A stretch of DNA of 55,729 nt from Clostridia bacterium (GTDB lineage: Bacteria > Bacillota > Clostridia > Oscillospirales > Acutalibacteraceae). This document shows, one piece after another, positions 42,502 to 50,657 of this stretch. The notes beneath the pieces were generated by a model that saw only the letters and a list, made by a program, of their open reading frames with translations, ran no database searches and had not been told where the DNA came from. The stretch's first letter is position 1; every line of letters begins with the position of its first letter. The position numbers and the translations under genes were made by a program. The stretch is from positions 1-55,729 of the forward strand of contig JAFRLW010000020.1 of the NCBI GenBank assembly GCA_017431035.1. The letters are read 5' to 3'.

Positions 42502-43755
42502 ATGAATAATTATGAACACTCGGTTTATCTTGATGAACAAAAATGTAATGGCTGCACCACTTGTTTGAAACATTGTCCTACCGAGGCAATTCGTATAAGA
42601 AACGGACACGCCGTAATCAGTCAGGAACGTTGTATCGACTGCGGCGAGTGTATTCGTGCTTGTACGCACAATGCAAAAAAAGCCGCTTGCGGAAATCTCG
42701 GCGACATGGATAAGTTCAAGTGGAAAATCGCCCTGCCTGCACCTTCACTCTACGGACAATTTGAAAATCTTGATGATGTTGACTATGTCCTTGCCGGACT
42801 TAAAAATTTGGGCTTTGACGATGTTTTTGAGGTGTCAGCCGCCGCAGAAATAGTCAGCGCCTATACAAGAAAATATCTAAAGGTTGAAGGGGTAAAAAAA
42901 CCGGCAATAAGTTCGGCTTGTCCCGTTATTATAAGACTTATTGCTCTGCGTTTCCCGTCTTTGACCGATAATATCATACATATGCTGCCTCCTATAGAGG
43001 TTGCCGCTCAAGCCGCTCGTAAAAAAGCGCAACAGGAACACCCAGAACTGAAACCTGAGGAGATAGGCGTTTGCTTTATTTCTCCCTGCCCGGCAAAAGT
43101 CAGTTATGTAAAAAACGGTTTTGCCGAGTATAAAAGTCAGGTTGACGTTGTCGTTTCAATGAGCGATATATATTTTCAACTCATAGCAAAAATGAAACCG
43201 GATGATAACGTTGAATCAATTTCCAATTCCGGTATGATAGGAATTGGTTGGGCGTCATCCGGCGGTGAAGCCACCGCAATTTTTAACGAGAGTTATCTTG
43301 CGGCGGACGGAATAGGGAACGTTATACGTGTTCTTGACCAGATAGAAAACGGCAATATTCCCCAACTTGAGTTTATTGAACTCAATGCTTGTACCGGCGG
43401 TTGCGTAGGCGGAGTTTTAACGGTTCAAAACCCGTTTATCGCAAAGGCAAGATTGCAGTCGCTAAGGAGATATCTGCCGGTTTCAAGAAACTTTATTACC
43501 GATGAAAACGAGTTTATCCCCGAAGATTATCTTTTTGATGAGATGCCTACCTATCATCCCATATCAAGACTATCCGACAGTATGGCTGAGTCAATGCGGA
43601 TGATGGCGGAAATCCAAAATCTTAAAGACAGTTTGCCGGGTATAGATTGCGGCTCTTGCGGCGCTCCGTCTTGCAGAGCGTTTGCAGAAGACGTTATAAA
43701 AGGTACTGCGTCAATAGATAAGTGCCTGATTAGACTAAAAGAAAAAACGGAGTGA
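42502..43755 (+). CDS. HydS-like putative sensory [FeFe]-hydrogenase
   Basis: 417 residues. Two [4Fe-4S] sites (C15, C18, C21, C25 and C44, C47, C50, C54) precede the H-cluster domain, with ligands C140 (SSACP), C196 (SPCPAK), C297 and C301 (ELNACTGGCVGG). The position before C140, normally the proton-shuttle cysteine of TSCCP, is A139, a feature recalled for slow, sensor-type HydS enzymes. The C-terminus has a further Cys motif (C383, C386, C391, C408) typical of an Fe-S domain and no PAS domain. I start at the ATG at 42502 after GTGGGG; a GTG at 42469 would add 11 odd residues. It may sense H2 or redox state and signal to the HATPase/PHP/DRTGG genes around it. Confidence 0.85.
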   Translation: MNNYEHSVYLDEQKCNGCTTCLKHCPTEAIRIRNGHAVISQERCIDCGECIRACTHNAKKAACGNLGDMDKFKWKIALPAPSLYGQFENLDDVDYVLAGLKNLGFDDVFEVSAAAEIVSAYTRKYLKVEGVKKPAISSACPVIIRLIALRFPSLTDNIIHMLPPIEVAAQAARKKAQQEHPELKPEEIGVCFISPCPAKVSYVKNGFAEYKSQVDVVVSMSDIYFQLIAKMKPDDNVESISNSGMIGIGWASSGGEATAIFNESYLAADGIGNVIRVLDQIENGNIPQLEFIELNACTGGCVGGVLTVQNPFIAKARLQSLRRYLPVSRNFITDENEFIPEDYLFDEMPTYHPISRLSDSMAESMRMMAEIQNLKDSLPGIDCGSCGAPSCRAFAEDVIKGTASIDKCLIRLKEKTE

Positions 43756-43760
43756 TAGCG

Positions 43761-44087
43761 GTGACAGTATCCGAACTTATAGAAAAAGCCGGTTTCAAAG
43801 CCGCTACATTGCCTGAACCTGACAAAGAGATAACCGGCGTTTATATAGGCGATCTGCTTAGTTGGGTTATGGGCAGAGCAAACTCAGGCGACGTTTGGAT
43901 AACCATTATGTCTAATATGAATATTTTGGCGGTTGCTTCTCTTGCCGATACTGCGTGTATTCTCGTGGCGGAGGATGTTGAACTGTCACAAGATTTGCTC
44001 ACAACCGCAAAACAAAAAAATATCAATGTTCTTCTTACCGAACTCGGTGCTTACGAGGCTGCGGTTAAGATATCTAAACTTATATGA
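43761..44087 (+). CDS. Second DRTGG-domain protein
   Basis: A 108-residue DRTGG-like protein (TVSELIEKAGFKAATLPEPDKEITGVYIGDLLSWVMGRANSGDVW in outline) related to the one at 41663. I prefer the GTG at 43761, 8 bases after GGAG, over the GTG at 43752 that overlaps the upstream stop. Its end overlaps the PHP gene by 4 bases (ATGA). Confidence 0.72.
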   Translation: MTVSELIEKAGFKAATLPEPDKEITGVYIGDLLSWVMGRANSGDVWITIMSNMNILAVASLADTACILVAEDVELSQDLLTTAKQKNINVLLTELGAYEAAVKISKLI

Positions 44088-44812
44088 ACCGTTATTATTA
44101 CGATTTACATATTCATTCCTGCTTATCCCCGTGCGGTGACGATGAGTCAACGCCCGATAGCATAGCGGGAATGGGCGAGTTGAACGGGCTTGACGTTATG
44201 GCGCTGACCGACCATAACACCACAAAAAACTGTCCTGCCTTTTTTGCTGCGGCAAAAAGACACAATATTATACCTGTTGCCGGTATGGAACTGACCACCG
44301 CTGAGGAAATACATATAGTTTGTCTTTTTCCGACGCTTGACAGCGCCCTCTCGTTTGACAGTTTTGTCGATTCTCGCCGTATAAAAATACAAAACCGTAC
44401 CGATATTTTCGGAAATCAGTATATTATGGACGAAAACGATAAAATAATCGGTACTGATGATAATCTGCTTTCAAATGCCACTACTATTTCTCTTGATGAG
44501 GTGCCGGACGCCGTTAAAAACCACGGCGGAATATGTTATCCTGCACACGTTGACAGAGAGGCAAACGGCATAATATCGGTTTTGGGCTTTTTCCCGAAAA
44601 CACCTGTTTTTCCCACAATAGAAGTTCACGACGAGAATAAAAGGGAAGATTTAGCCCTGCTTTGTAAAAAAGATATAAAAAAAGTGGTTACAAGCAGCGA
44701 CGCCCACTATCTTTGGGATATAAACGAAAAGACACAGTTCTTTGATCTTGACTGCAAAAAAGAGGACGTCGCACGTTGTCTTATAGAATATTTAGGTGGT
44801 GTATCAGGGTGA
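44084..44812 (+). CDS. PHP domain phosphoesterase of the hydrogenase operon
   Basis: A 242-residue PHP protein: DLHIHSCLSPCGDD (7-20), ALTDHNTTKNC, AGMELTTAEEIH, CYPAHVDR and SSDAHYLWDI supply the metal ligands. The substrate is unknown. It overlaps both neighbours by 4 bases, so it is coupled to the DRTGG and HATPase genes. PHP genes are recurrent neighbours of HydS-type hydrogenases (from memory), supporting a regulatory module. Confidence 0.85.
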   Translation: MNRYYYDLHIHSCLSPCGDDESTPDSIAGMGELNGLDVMALTDHNTTKNCPAFFAAAKRHNIIPVAGMELTTAEEIHIVCLFPTLDSALSFDSFVDSRRIKIQNRTDIFGNQYIMDENDKIIGTDDNLLSNATTISLDEVPDAVKNHGGICYPAHVDREANGIISVLGFFPKTPVFPTIEVHDENKREDLALLCKKDIKKVVTSSDAHYLWDINEKTQFFDLDCKKEDVARCLIEYLGGVSG

Positions 44813-45363
44813 AAGAATTATCGCTTAATATACTTGATATAGCGGAAAACTCCGTTAAGGCAGGCGCCTCGCTCACCGAGATAAGAATAGAAGAGGATGA
44901 AACTCACTTAACCCTTGTAATTAAAGACGACGGATGCGGTATGAGTGAAGAGGTGGTAAAATCGGTCACCGACCCGTTTTACACCACAAGAACCACAAGA
45001 AACGTCGGTATGGGCATACCGCTTCTTAAAATGGAGGCGGAGATTACCGGCGGAAGCTTCAGTATAACCTCTAAAAGTCAGGATGAATACCCAAACGATC
45101 ACGGAACAACCGTTACGGCGGTGTTTGATAAAACACATATTGATTTTACGCCGCTTGGCGACGTTTCGGCGAGTATTTTAACCCTTATACAAGGTCATCC
45201 CGACACAGACTTTCTATTCATACATAAACTTGCTGACAGGACCGTCACCCTTGATACAAGGGAAATAAGAGAAGTTCTTGAGGGCGTTCCGATCGGCAGT
45301 TATGAAATAATCAAATGGATCGAGGGTTTTCTCGATGAACAATACACAAATCAGGAGGAATAG
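44809..45363 (+). CDS. Histidine-kinase-type HATPase protein without kinase core
   Basis: 184 residues. N-box LDIAENSVKAGA, ADP motif KDDGCGMSEE, F-box-like DPFYTTRTTRN, and G2-like VGMGIPLLKMEAEITGG are a histidine-kinase-style GHKL ATPase; no dimerisation/His domain precedes it. The C-terminal 60 residues have no recognised motif. The start is GTG at 44809, overlapping the PHP stop (GTGA). It differs in type from the RsbT-like HATPase at 42012. Confidence 0.8.
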   Translation: MKELSLNILDIAENSVKAGASLTEIRIEEDETHLTLVIKDDGCGMSEEVVKSVTDPFYTTRTTRNVGMGIPLLKMEAEITGGSFSITSKSQDEYPNDHGTTVTAVFDKTHIDFTPLGDVSASILTLIQGHPDTDFLFIHKLADRTVTLDTREIREVLEGVPIGSYEIIKWIEGFLDEQYTNQEE

Positions 45364-45365
45364 CA

Positions 45366-45737
45366 ATGAAGTCATTGGCTGAATTAAAGGCAATCAAAGA
45401 AAAAATGAAGGATAAAGTTATCCTTCGTGAAGGCGCTAACGATGTACGTGTTGTTGTAGGTATGGCTACCTGCGGTATTGCGGCAGGCGCCCGTCCTGTA
45501 CTCAACACACTTGTTGAAGAGGTTAATGCCGGCGGTTTGTCCGACAAGGTAACGGTTTCTCAAACAGGATGCATCGGTATTTGCCAGTTTGAGCCGGTAG
45601 TAGAGGTTTTTGAGGCCGGTAAAGAAAAGGTAACCTATGTTAAAATGACACCCGAAAAAGCAAAACGTGTCGTTGAAGAACATTTAAAAGGTGGCAAGGT
45701 CATCGGTGAGTACACACTCGGTGGTCAAAACCTATAA
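45366..45737 (+). CDS. Thioredoxin-like [2Fe-2S] ferredoxin
   Basis: 123 residues, with an N-terminal helix and a thioredoxin-like [2Fe-2S] fold. Cluster cysteines visible are C36 (MATCGIAAGA), C69 and C73 (GCIGICQ); a fourth cysteine is not present in the usual place. It resembles the N-terminal domain of HydB and is the usual small gene before hydB in these operons. Probably an electron carrier or accessory subunit. Confidence 0.8.
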   Translation: MKSLAELKAIKEKMKDKVILREGANDVRVVVGMATCGIAAGARPVLNTLVEEVNAGGLSDKVTVSQTGCIGICQFEPVVEVFEAGKEKVTYVKMTPEKAKRVVEEHLKGGKVIGEYTLGGQNL

Positions 45738-45755
45738 TTTGGAGGTAACAAAAAT

Positions 45756-47570
45756 ATGATTCGTTCACATGTACTTATCTGTGGCGGTACAGGTTGTACA
45801 TCATCGGGCAGTAAAAAGGTTCAGGAAGAGTTTAGAAAAAACATTGAATCTTTAGGTCTTGCCGATGAGGTAAAACTTGTTCAGACAGGTTGTTTCGGCC
45901 TTTGTGCGCTGGGTCCGGTTGTTATTATTCATCCGGAAGGCACATTCTATAGCCGTGTTAAACCTGAAGACGTTAAAGAAATCGTTGAAGAGCACCTACT
46001 CAAAGGTCGTATCGTAGAACGCCTTGTTTATAATGATACCGGTGCTGAAGAAGTAGTAGGCAACGTTGCCCTTGGCGATACTGCTTTCTACAAATCACAA
46101 AACCGTGTTGTTTTGCGTAACTGCGGTGTTATAAACCCTGAGAGCATTGATGAATACATAGCAATGGACGGTTATGCCGCTCTCGGTAAAGTTCTTACCG
46201 AATGGAAACCTGAGGACGTTATAAAATGCGTGACCGATTCCGGACTTCGTGGTCGTGGCGGCGGCGGATTCCCCACCGGCTTTAAGTGGTCACTTTGTGC
46301 TCCTAACAAAGCACCTCAAAAATACGTTGTATGTAACGCCGACGAGGGCGACCCGGGTGCATTTATGGACCGTTCCGTACTTGAGGGCGATCCCCACTGC
46401 ATTATCGAGGCTATGGCTATTGCCGGTTATGCTATCGGTGCTACTAAAGGTTACGTTTACGTTCGTGCCGAGTATCCTATAGCGGTTAGCCGTTTGCAAA
46501 AGGCTATCGACCAGGCTCGTGAATACGGTCTTCTCGGCAAAAATATCTTTGATTCAGGTTTTGATTTTGACCTTGAAATCAGACTCGGCGCAGGCGCATT
46601 TGTTTGCGGCGAGGAAACAGCGCTTATGACCTCTATCGAGGGTAACCGTGGTGAGCCGAGACCCCGTCCGCCTTATCCGGCAGTTAAAGGTCTTTATAAT
46701 TCACCTACTGTTGAAAACAACGTTGAAACCTTTGCCAACATTCCGCAGATTATTCTTCGTGGACCTGAGTGGTTTGCCTCTATGGGTACCGAGAAGAGCA
46801 AGGGTACTAAAGTATTCGCTCTCGGCGGAAAGATTAAACATACCGGACTTGTTGAAATACCTATGGGTACTACACTTCGTACCATTATTGAGGATATCGG
46901 CGGCGGTATACCGAACGGCAAAAAGTTCAAAGCCGCTCAGACAGGCGGTCCTTCCGGCGGTTGTATCCCGGCTTCTCTTATGGATACCGAAGTTGACTAT
47001 GATAACCTCACAGCCATCGGTTGTATGATGGGCTCAGGCGGTCTTATAGTAATGGATGAAGACAACTGTATGGTTGATATGGCTAAGTTCTTCCTTGAGT
47101 TCACCGTTGATGAGTCTTGCGGTAAGTGTACTCCTTGCCGTGTTGGTACAAGAAGACTTCTTGAAATTCTTGAAAAGATTACTAAGGGTAACGGTACTCT
47201 TGAAGATCTTGACAGACTTGAAGAGCTTTGTATGTACATTAAACAAAACTCTTTGTGCGGTCTCGGTCAGACAGCGCCTAACCCGGTACTTGCAACACTC
47301 CGTTTCTTCAGAGATGAGTATATTGCACACGTTACCGATAAAAAGTGCCCTGCCGGTGTATGTAAAGATTTGCTTACCTTCACAATTGATAAAGATAAAT
47401 GTATCGGATGCGGACAGTGCGCAAGAAATTGCCCTGTTAATACCATCCACAAAACCGACTACGTTGCGGAAGGTCATAAACTTCCGTCTTATGAAATCGA
47501 CCCCTCCGCTTGTGTTAAATGCGGCGCTTGTATGGCTAACTGTAAGTTCAAAGCCATCAGCAAACAATAA
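45756..47570 (+). CDS. hydB: Bifurcating hydrogenase subunit HydB (NuoF-like, FMN/NADH)
   Basis: 604 residues. The N-terminal [2Fe-2S] thioredoxin domain has C9, C14, C46 and C50. The NuoF core has the FMN/NADH motif GRGGGGFPTGFKW and NADEGDPGAFMDR, and the [4Fe-4S] site is SCGKCTPCRVGTRR with SLCGLG. The C-terminus has two ferredoxin clusters (CIGCGQCARNCP and CVKCGACMANC). This is the flavin subunit where NADH and ferredoxin electrons are combined to reduce protons at HydA. GGAGGT precedes the ATG. Confidence 0.95.
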   Translation: MIRSHVLICGGTGCTSSGSKKVQEEFRKNIESLGLADEVKLVQTGCFGLCALGPVVIIHPEGTFYSRVKPEDVKEIVEEHLLKGRIVERLVYNDTGAEEVVGNVALGDTAFYKSQNRVVLRNCGVINPESIDEYIAMDGYAALGKVLTEWKPEDVIKCVTDSGLRGRGGGGFPTGFKWSLCAPNKAPQKYVVCNADEGDPGAFMDRSVLEGDPHCIIEAMAIAGYAIGATKGYVYVRAEYPIAVSRLQKAIDQAREYGLLGKNIFDSGFDFDLEIRLGAGAFVCGEETALMTSIEGNRGEPRPRPPYPAVKGLYNSPTVENNVETFANIPQIILRGPEWFASMGTEKSKGTKVFALGGKIKHTGLVEIPMGTTLRTIIEDIGGGIPNGKKFKAAQTGGPSGGCIPASLMDTEVDYDNLTAIGCMMGSGGLIVMDEDNCMVDMAKFFLEFTVDESCGKCTPCRVGTRRLLEILEKITKGNGTLEDLDRLEELCMYIKQNSLCGLGQTAPNPVLATLRFFRDEYIAHVTDKKCPAGVCKDLLTFTIDKDKCIGCGQCARNCPVNTIHKTDYVAEGHKLPSYEIDPSACVKCGACMANCKFKAISKQ

Positions 47571-47588
47571 GAAAGGAGCCTGAGAATT

Positions 47589-49343
47589 ATGGATATGTTA
47601 AATGTTAAGATTAACGGCATAGCCGTTTCTGTACCCCGTGGCTCCACTATTTTGGATGCTGCCCGTACTGCAGGTGTTGAAATCCCGACACTTTGCTTTA
47701 TGAAAGAAAAGAACGAAATAGGCGCTTGCCGTATTTGCGTTGTTGAGGCTAATGAGGGAAGAGGTTTCCGTGTTGTTACCGCTTGTGTATATCCTGTTAG
47801 CGAGGGTATGGAAGTTCTCACCAATACCGAGAAAATCCAAAAGGCGAGAAGAACAACCCTTGAACTTATCCTTTCAACACACGATAAAAAGTGTCTTTCC
47901 TGCGAGCGTTCCACCAACTGCGAACTTCAAAAACTCTGTCTTGATTACGGTGTAGAGGATTCAACCTTTGAAGGCTTCAAGCCGCACTATGAGCTTGATT
48001 TCTCAACCGCACATCTTGTAAGAGATAATAACAAGTGTATTCTTTGTCGTCGTTGTGTTGCCGCTTGTCGTGAGCAGTATGTAAGCGTTATCGGTGCTAA
48101 TGACCGTGGTATTGATACCAATATCGGTCAGGCGTTCAACCTTTCGCTTAATAATACTCCTTGTATTTCCTGCGGTCAGTGTACCGTTGTATGTCCTACC
48201 GGTGCATTAACCGTTAAAAATGATACCGATAAAGTTTGGGAAGCACTTAATGATCCCGAAAAGACCGTTGTTGTTCAGACCGCTCCGTCTGTTCGTGCCA
48301 CACTCGGCGAATGCTTCGGTATGCCTATCGGTACTAACGTTGAGGGCAAAATGGTTGCTGCTCTCCGTCGTCTTGGTTTTGATAAGGTGTTTGATACCGA
48401 CTTCTCTGCCGACCTTACTATTGTTGAAGAGGCTAACGAGCTTGTTGAGCGTATTAAGAACGGCGGCGTTCTCCCGATGATAACCTCCTGCTCACCCGGT
48501 TGGGTTAAGTTCTGCGAGTTCTATTATCCGGATATGCTTAAACACCTTTCAACCTGTAAATCTCCTCAGCAGATGGCAGGTGCGGTTATTAAGACCTATT
48601 GGGCACAAAAGGCGGGAATTGATCCTAAGAACATTGTTTCCGTATCGGTTATGCCTTGTACCGCTAAAAAGTTTGAAATCGGTCGTGCCGATCAGTCAGC
48701 TGCCGGCGTTCCCGACGTTGATATTTCTATCACCACAAGAGAACTCGGTAAGATGATTGAACGTGCAGGTCTTAAGTTCACCGCTCTTCCGGATGAACAG
48801 TTTGACAGTCCTCTCGGTGAAGATACCGGCGCAGCCGTTATCTTCGGCGCTACCGGCGGTGTTATGGAAGCGGCGCTTCGTACCGCTAACGACTGGCTCA
48901 CCGGTAAAGACAACACCGACGTTGATTACCATGCTGTTCGTGGTACTGCCGGACTTAAAGAGGCTACCGTTAATATCAACGGTCAGGATATCAAAGTTGC
49001 CGTAGGCTCCAGCGGATCTGCCGCAAAGGTTATTATGGATAAACTTAAAGCCGGCAACCCTGACGGTTGGACCTTTATTGAGATAATGGGATGCCCCGGC
49101 GGTTGTGTAAACGGCGGCGGTCAACCTATCCAGCCTCAATATATCCGTGATACCGTTGATCTTAAAGCGGTTCGTGCTAAAGCGCTCTATGATCAGGACG
49201 CTTCAATGCCGCTTCGTAAGTCACACGAGTCACCGGTTATCAAAACTCTTTATTCAGAGTGGTATGACGGTTTTGGCGGCCATAAGGCTCACCACGACCT
49301 CCATACAAGCTACGTAGCAAGAAAGAAGTTCAATAAAGAGTAA
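47589..49343 (+). CDS. hydA: Bifurcating [FeFe]-hydrogenase catalytic subunit HydA
   Basis: 584 residues. Order: [2Fe-2S] ferredoxin domain (C36, C47, C50, C66), His-Cys3 [4Fe-4S] site (H98, C102, C105, C111), two [4Fe-4S] sites (C150-C160 and C192-C202), then the H-cluster domain. H-cluster motifs are ITSCSPGW (C301), MPCTAKKFE (C357) and EIMGCPGGCVNGGGQP (C502, C506). The first motif is TSCS where clostridial monomeric enzymes have TSCC. Length and domain layout match the HydA of trimeric NADH/ferredoxin-dependent hydrogenases. The C-terminus has a Trp/His-rich extension typical of the group. Last gene of the operon. Confidence 0.95.
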   Translation: MDMLNVKINGIAVSVPRGSTILDAARTAGVEIPTLCFMKEKNEIGACRICVVEANEGRGFRVVTACVYPVSEGMEVLTNTEKIQKARRTTLELILSTHDKKCLSCERSTNCELQKLCLDYGVEDSTFEGFKPHYELDFSTAHLVRDNNKCILCRRCVAACREQYVSVIGANDRGIDTNIGQAFNLSLNNTPCISCGQCTVVCPTGALTVKNDTDKVWEALNDPEKTVVVQTAPSVRATLGECFGMPIGTNVEGKMVAALRRLGFDKVFDTDFSADLTIVEEANELVERIKNGGVLPMITSCSPGWVKFCEFYYPDMLKHLSTCKSPQQMAGAVIKTYWAQKAGIDPKNIVSVSVMPCTAKKFEIGRADQSAAGVPDVDISITTRELGKMIERAGLKFTALPDEQFDSPLGEDTGAAVIFGATGGVMEAALRTANDWLTGKDNTDVDYHAVRGTAGLKEATVNINGQDIKVAVGSSGSAAKVIMDKLKAGNPDGWTFIEIMGCPGGCVNGGGQPIQPQYIRDTVDLKAVRAKALYDQDASMPLRKSHESPVIKTLYSEWYDGFGGHKAHHDLHTSYVARKKFNKE

Positions 49344-49356
49344 ACATATAAAAAAA

Positions 49357-49384
49357 GCACCCGTCATTTGACGGGTGTTTTTTT
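49357..49384. terminator. Terminator between hydA and tmcAL
   Basis: Stem GCACCCGTCA (49357-49366) with TGACGGGTGT (49369-49378), A run before and T run after; serves both convergent genes. Confidence 0.88.
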
Positions 49385-49393
49385 ATATCTATT

Positions 49394-50539
49394 CTATATT
49401 TTAATATACTTTGCCTCAAGTTCACTGCCGGAGGGGAGAGCGTCTTCAAAAAACAGCCCGTAAATATCGGCGGCTTTGCACTCAAAGTCAAAAAGTTTTT
49501 TCGCTTCTTCGCCTAAATTGTTTATATCACTGACTTTAGAAAGCAGGGGATATAGTCTTGACTCGATTTTAACTCCCTTGCGACTCCCCAGCACCCTTGT
49601 ATATGGCGGAACTTTCAGGAAAAACGAATTATCAAACCCAAGCGCCGCATTGAATACAAGGCGTCTTATTCGTGCTAAAGTGTATCGCTTGGTTTTAACA
49701 TTTTCAAGCAGTTCGTCAATACTCTTTGCCGTTTTAATCGCTTTTATAAGCCTGTTTTCTATCCCTTCGCTAAGGTCGGGAAGCAGGGCAAAGTCTTCAC
49801 CTGTTTTTTCTCTTAAAAGGGCAAGAAGCGCCTTTTCTCCGCATTTTAGGTCGGCAGCAGGTGTTAAGAGCAAAAACTCGGCTTCTTTTGGTATATACTC
49901 TTTTGCTGTTTTTATATTACCGCTATATATCAGTTCCCTTAAATAATTTGATGAGGCGTAGCCTTTAGATAGTGTGCCGGTGTGTTTTGCGCCCTCTCTT
50001 TTTACGGCTTCAAAAGATAGGTCAAGACCAAGTGTCTTTGCGGCGATAATGTATTCAATACCGAGATTATCGTTCGGGTTTTTAAGGGTTTGTTTATCAG
50101 CACCGCATATCACGGCGGCTTTTTCTCTTTTTACGGCAAAGGTTGAGTTGTCGTCTTTAAGCGTGACAAGTGTTTTTTTGAAAGACTCACTCATCAAAAT
50201 ATCGGCAGTCTTTTGCAGTGCTTTTATATCTCCCGTTTCACTGCCGAAAACAATGGTGTCTGCGCCGAGATTATAAAGGGTTGACACTCCGCAAAGGGCA
50301 AAGTTTCCCGCAACGGATAGGCTGTAAACCGCAGGTATTTCCGCTACAATATCTGCACCGCAAAGAAGTGCGGATTTCGCCCTGTCATATTTTTTATATA
50401 TGGCGAGCGCCCCTCTTTGAACAAAGTTTCCGCTCATAGCGACTATGACCTTATCTCCATGCCGTTTTGCATAGTCGATAAGGTATTTGTGTCCCGTATG
50501 AATAGGGTTGAACTCCGCAATAATTCCGTAGGTCTTCAA
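49394..50539 (-). CDS. tmcAL: tRNA(Met) cytidine acetate ligase
   Basis: A 381-residue TmcAL (YlbM) protein, which uses acetate and ATP to make N4-acetylcytidine at the elongator tRNA-Met wobble base. The N-terminus GIIAEFNPIHTGHKYLI carries the HxGH nucleotidyltransferase motif, with MSGNFVQRGALAIYKKYDRA following. The start is TTG at 50539 with AGGAGA just upstream. It is divergent from ackA, a neighbourhood common in Firmicutes and metabolically sensible since both involve acetate. Confidence 0.93.
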   Translation of the reverse strand: MKTYGIIAEFNPIHTGHKYLIDYAKRHGDKVIVAMSGNFVQRGALAIYKKYDRAKSALLCGADIVAEIPAVYSLSVAGNFALCGVSTLYNLGADTIVFGSETGDIKALQKTADILMSESFKKTLVTLKDDNSTFAVKREKAAVICGADKQTLKNPNDNLGIEYIIAAKTLGLDLSFEAVKREGAKHTGTLSKGYASSNYLRELIYSGNIKTAKEYIPKEAEFLLLTPAADLKCGEKALLALLREKTGEDFALLPDLSEGIENRLIKAIKTAKSIDELLENVKTKRYTLARIRRLVFNAALGFDNSFFLKVPPYTRVLGSRKGVKIESRLYPLLSKVSDINNLGEEAKKLFDFECKAADIYGLFFEDALPSGSELEAKYIKI

Positions 50540-50563
50540 TATAGTTCTCCTGTAAAATAATTC

Positions 50564-50592
50564 TTGAAAAATGATGTAAAAAGTTGTATTAT
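50564..50592 (+). promoter_or_regulatory. ackA promoter
   Basis: TTGAAA (50564-50569), 17 bases, TATTAT (50587-50592). The 60-base leader contains ATCACAT-N4-ATGTGGT (50613-50630), similar in half-site to the palindrome in the htrA promoter. Confidence 0.65.
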
Positions 50593-50657
50593 TGTAAGGT
50601 CAAGTATATATTATCACATTTATATGTGGTCTTCAATGATTTTTTAGGAGGATAATT

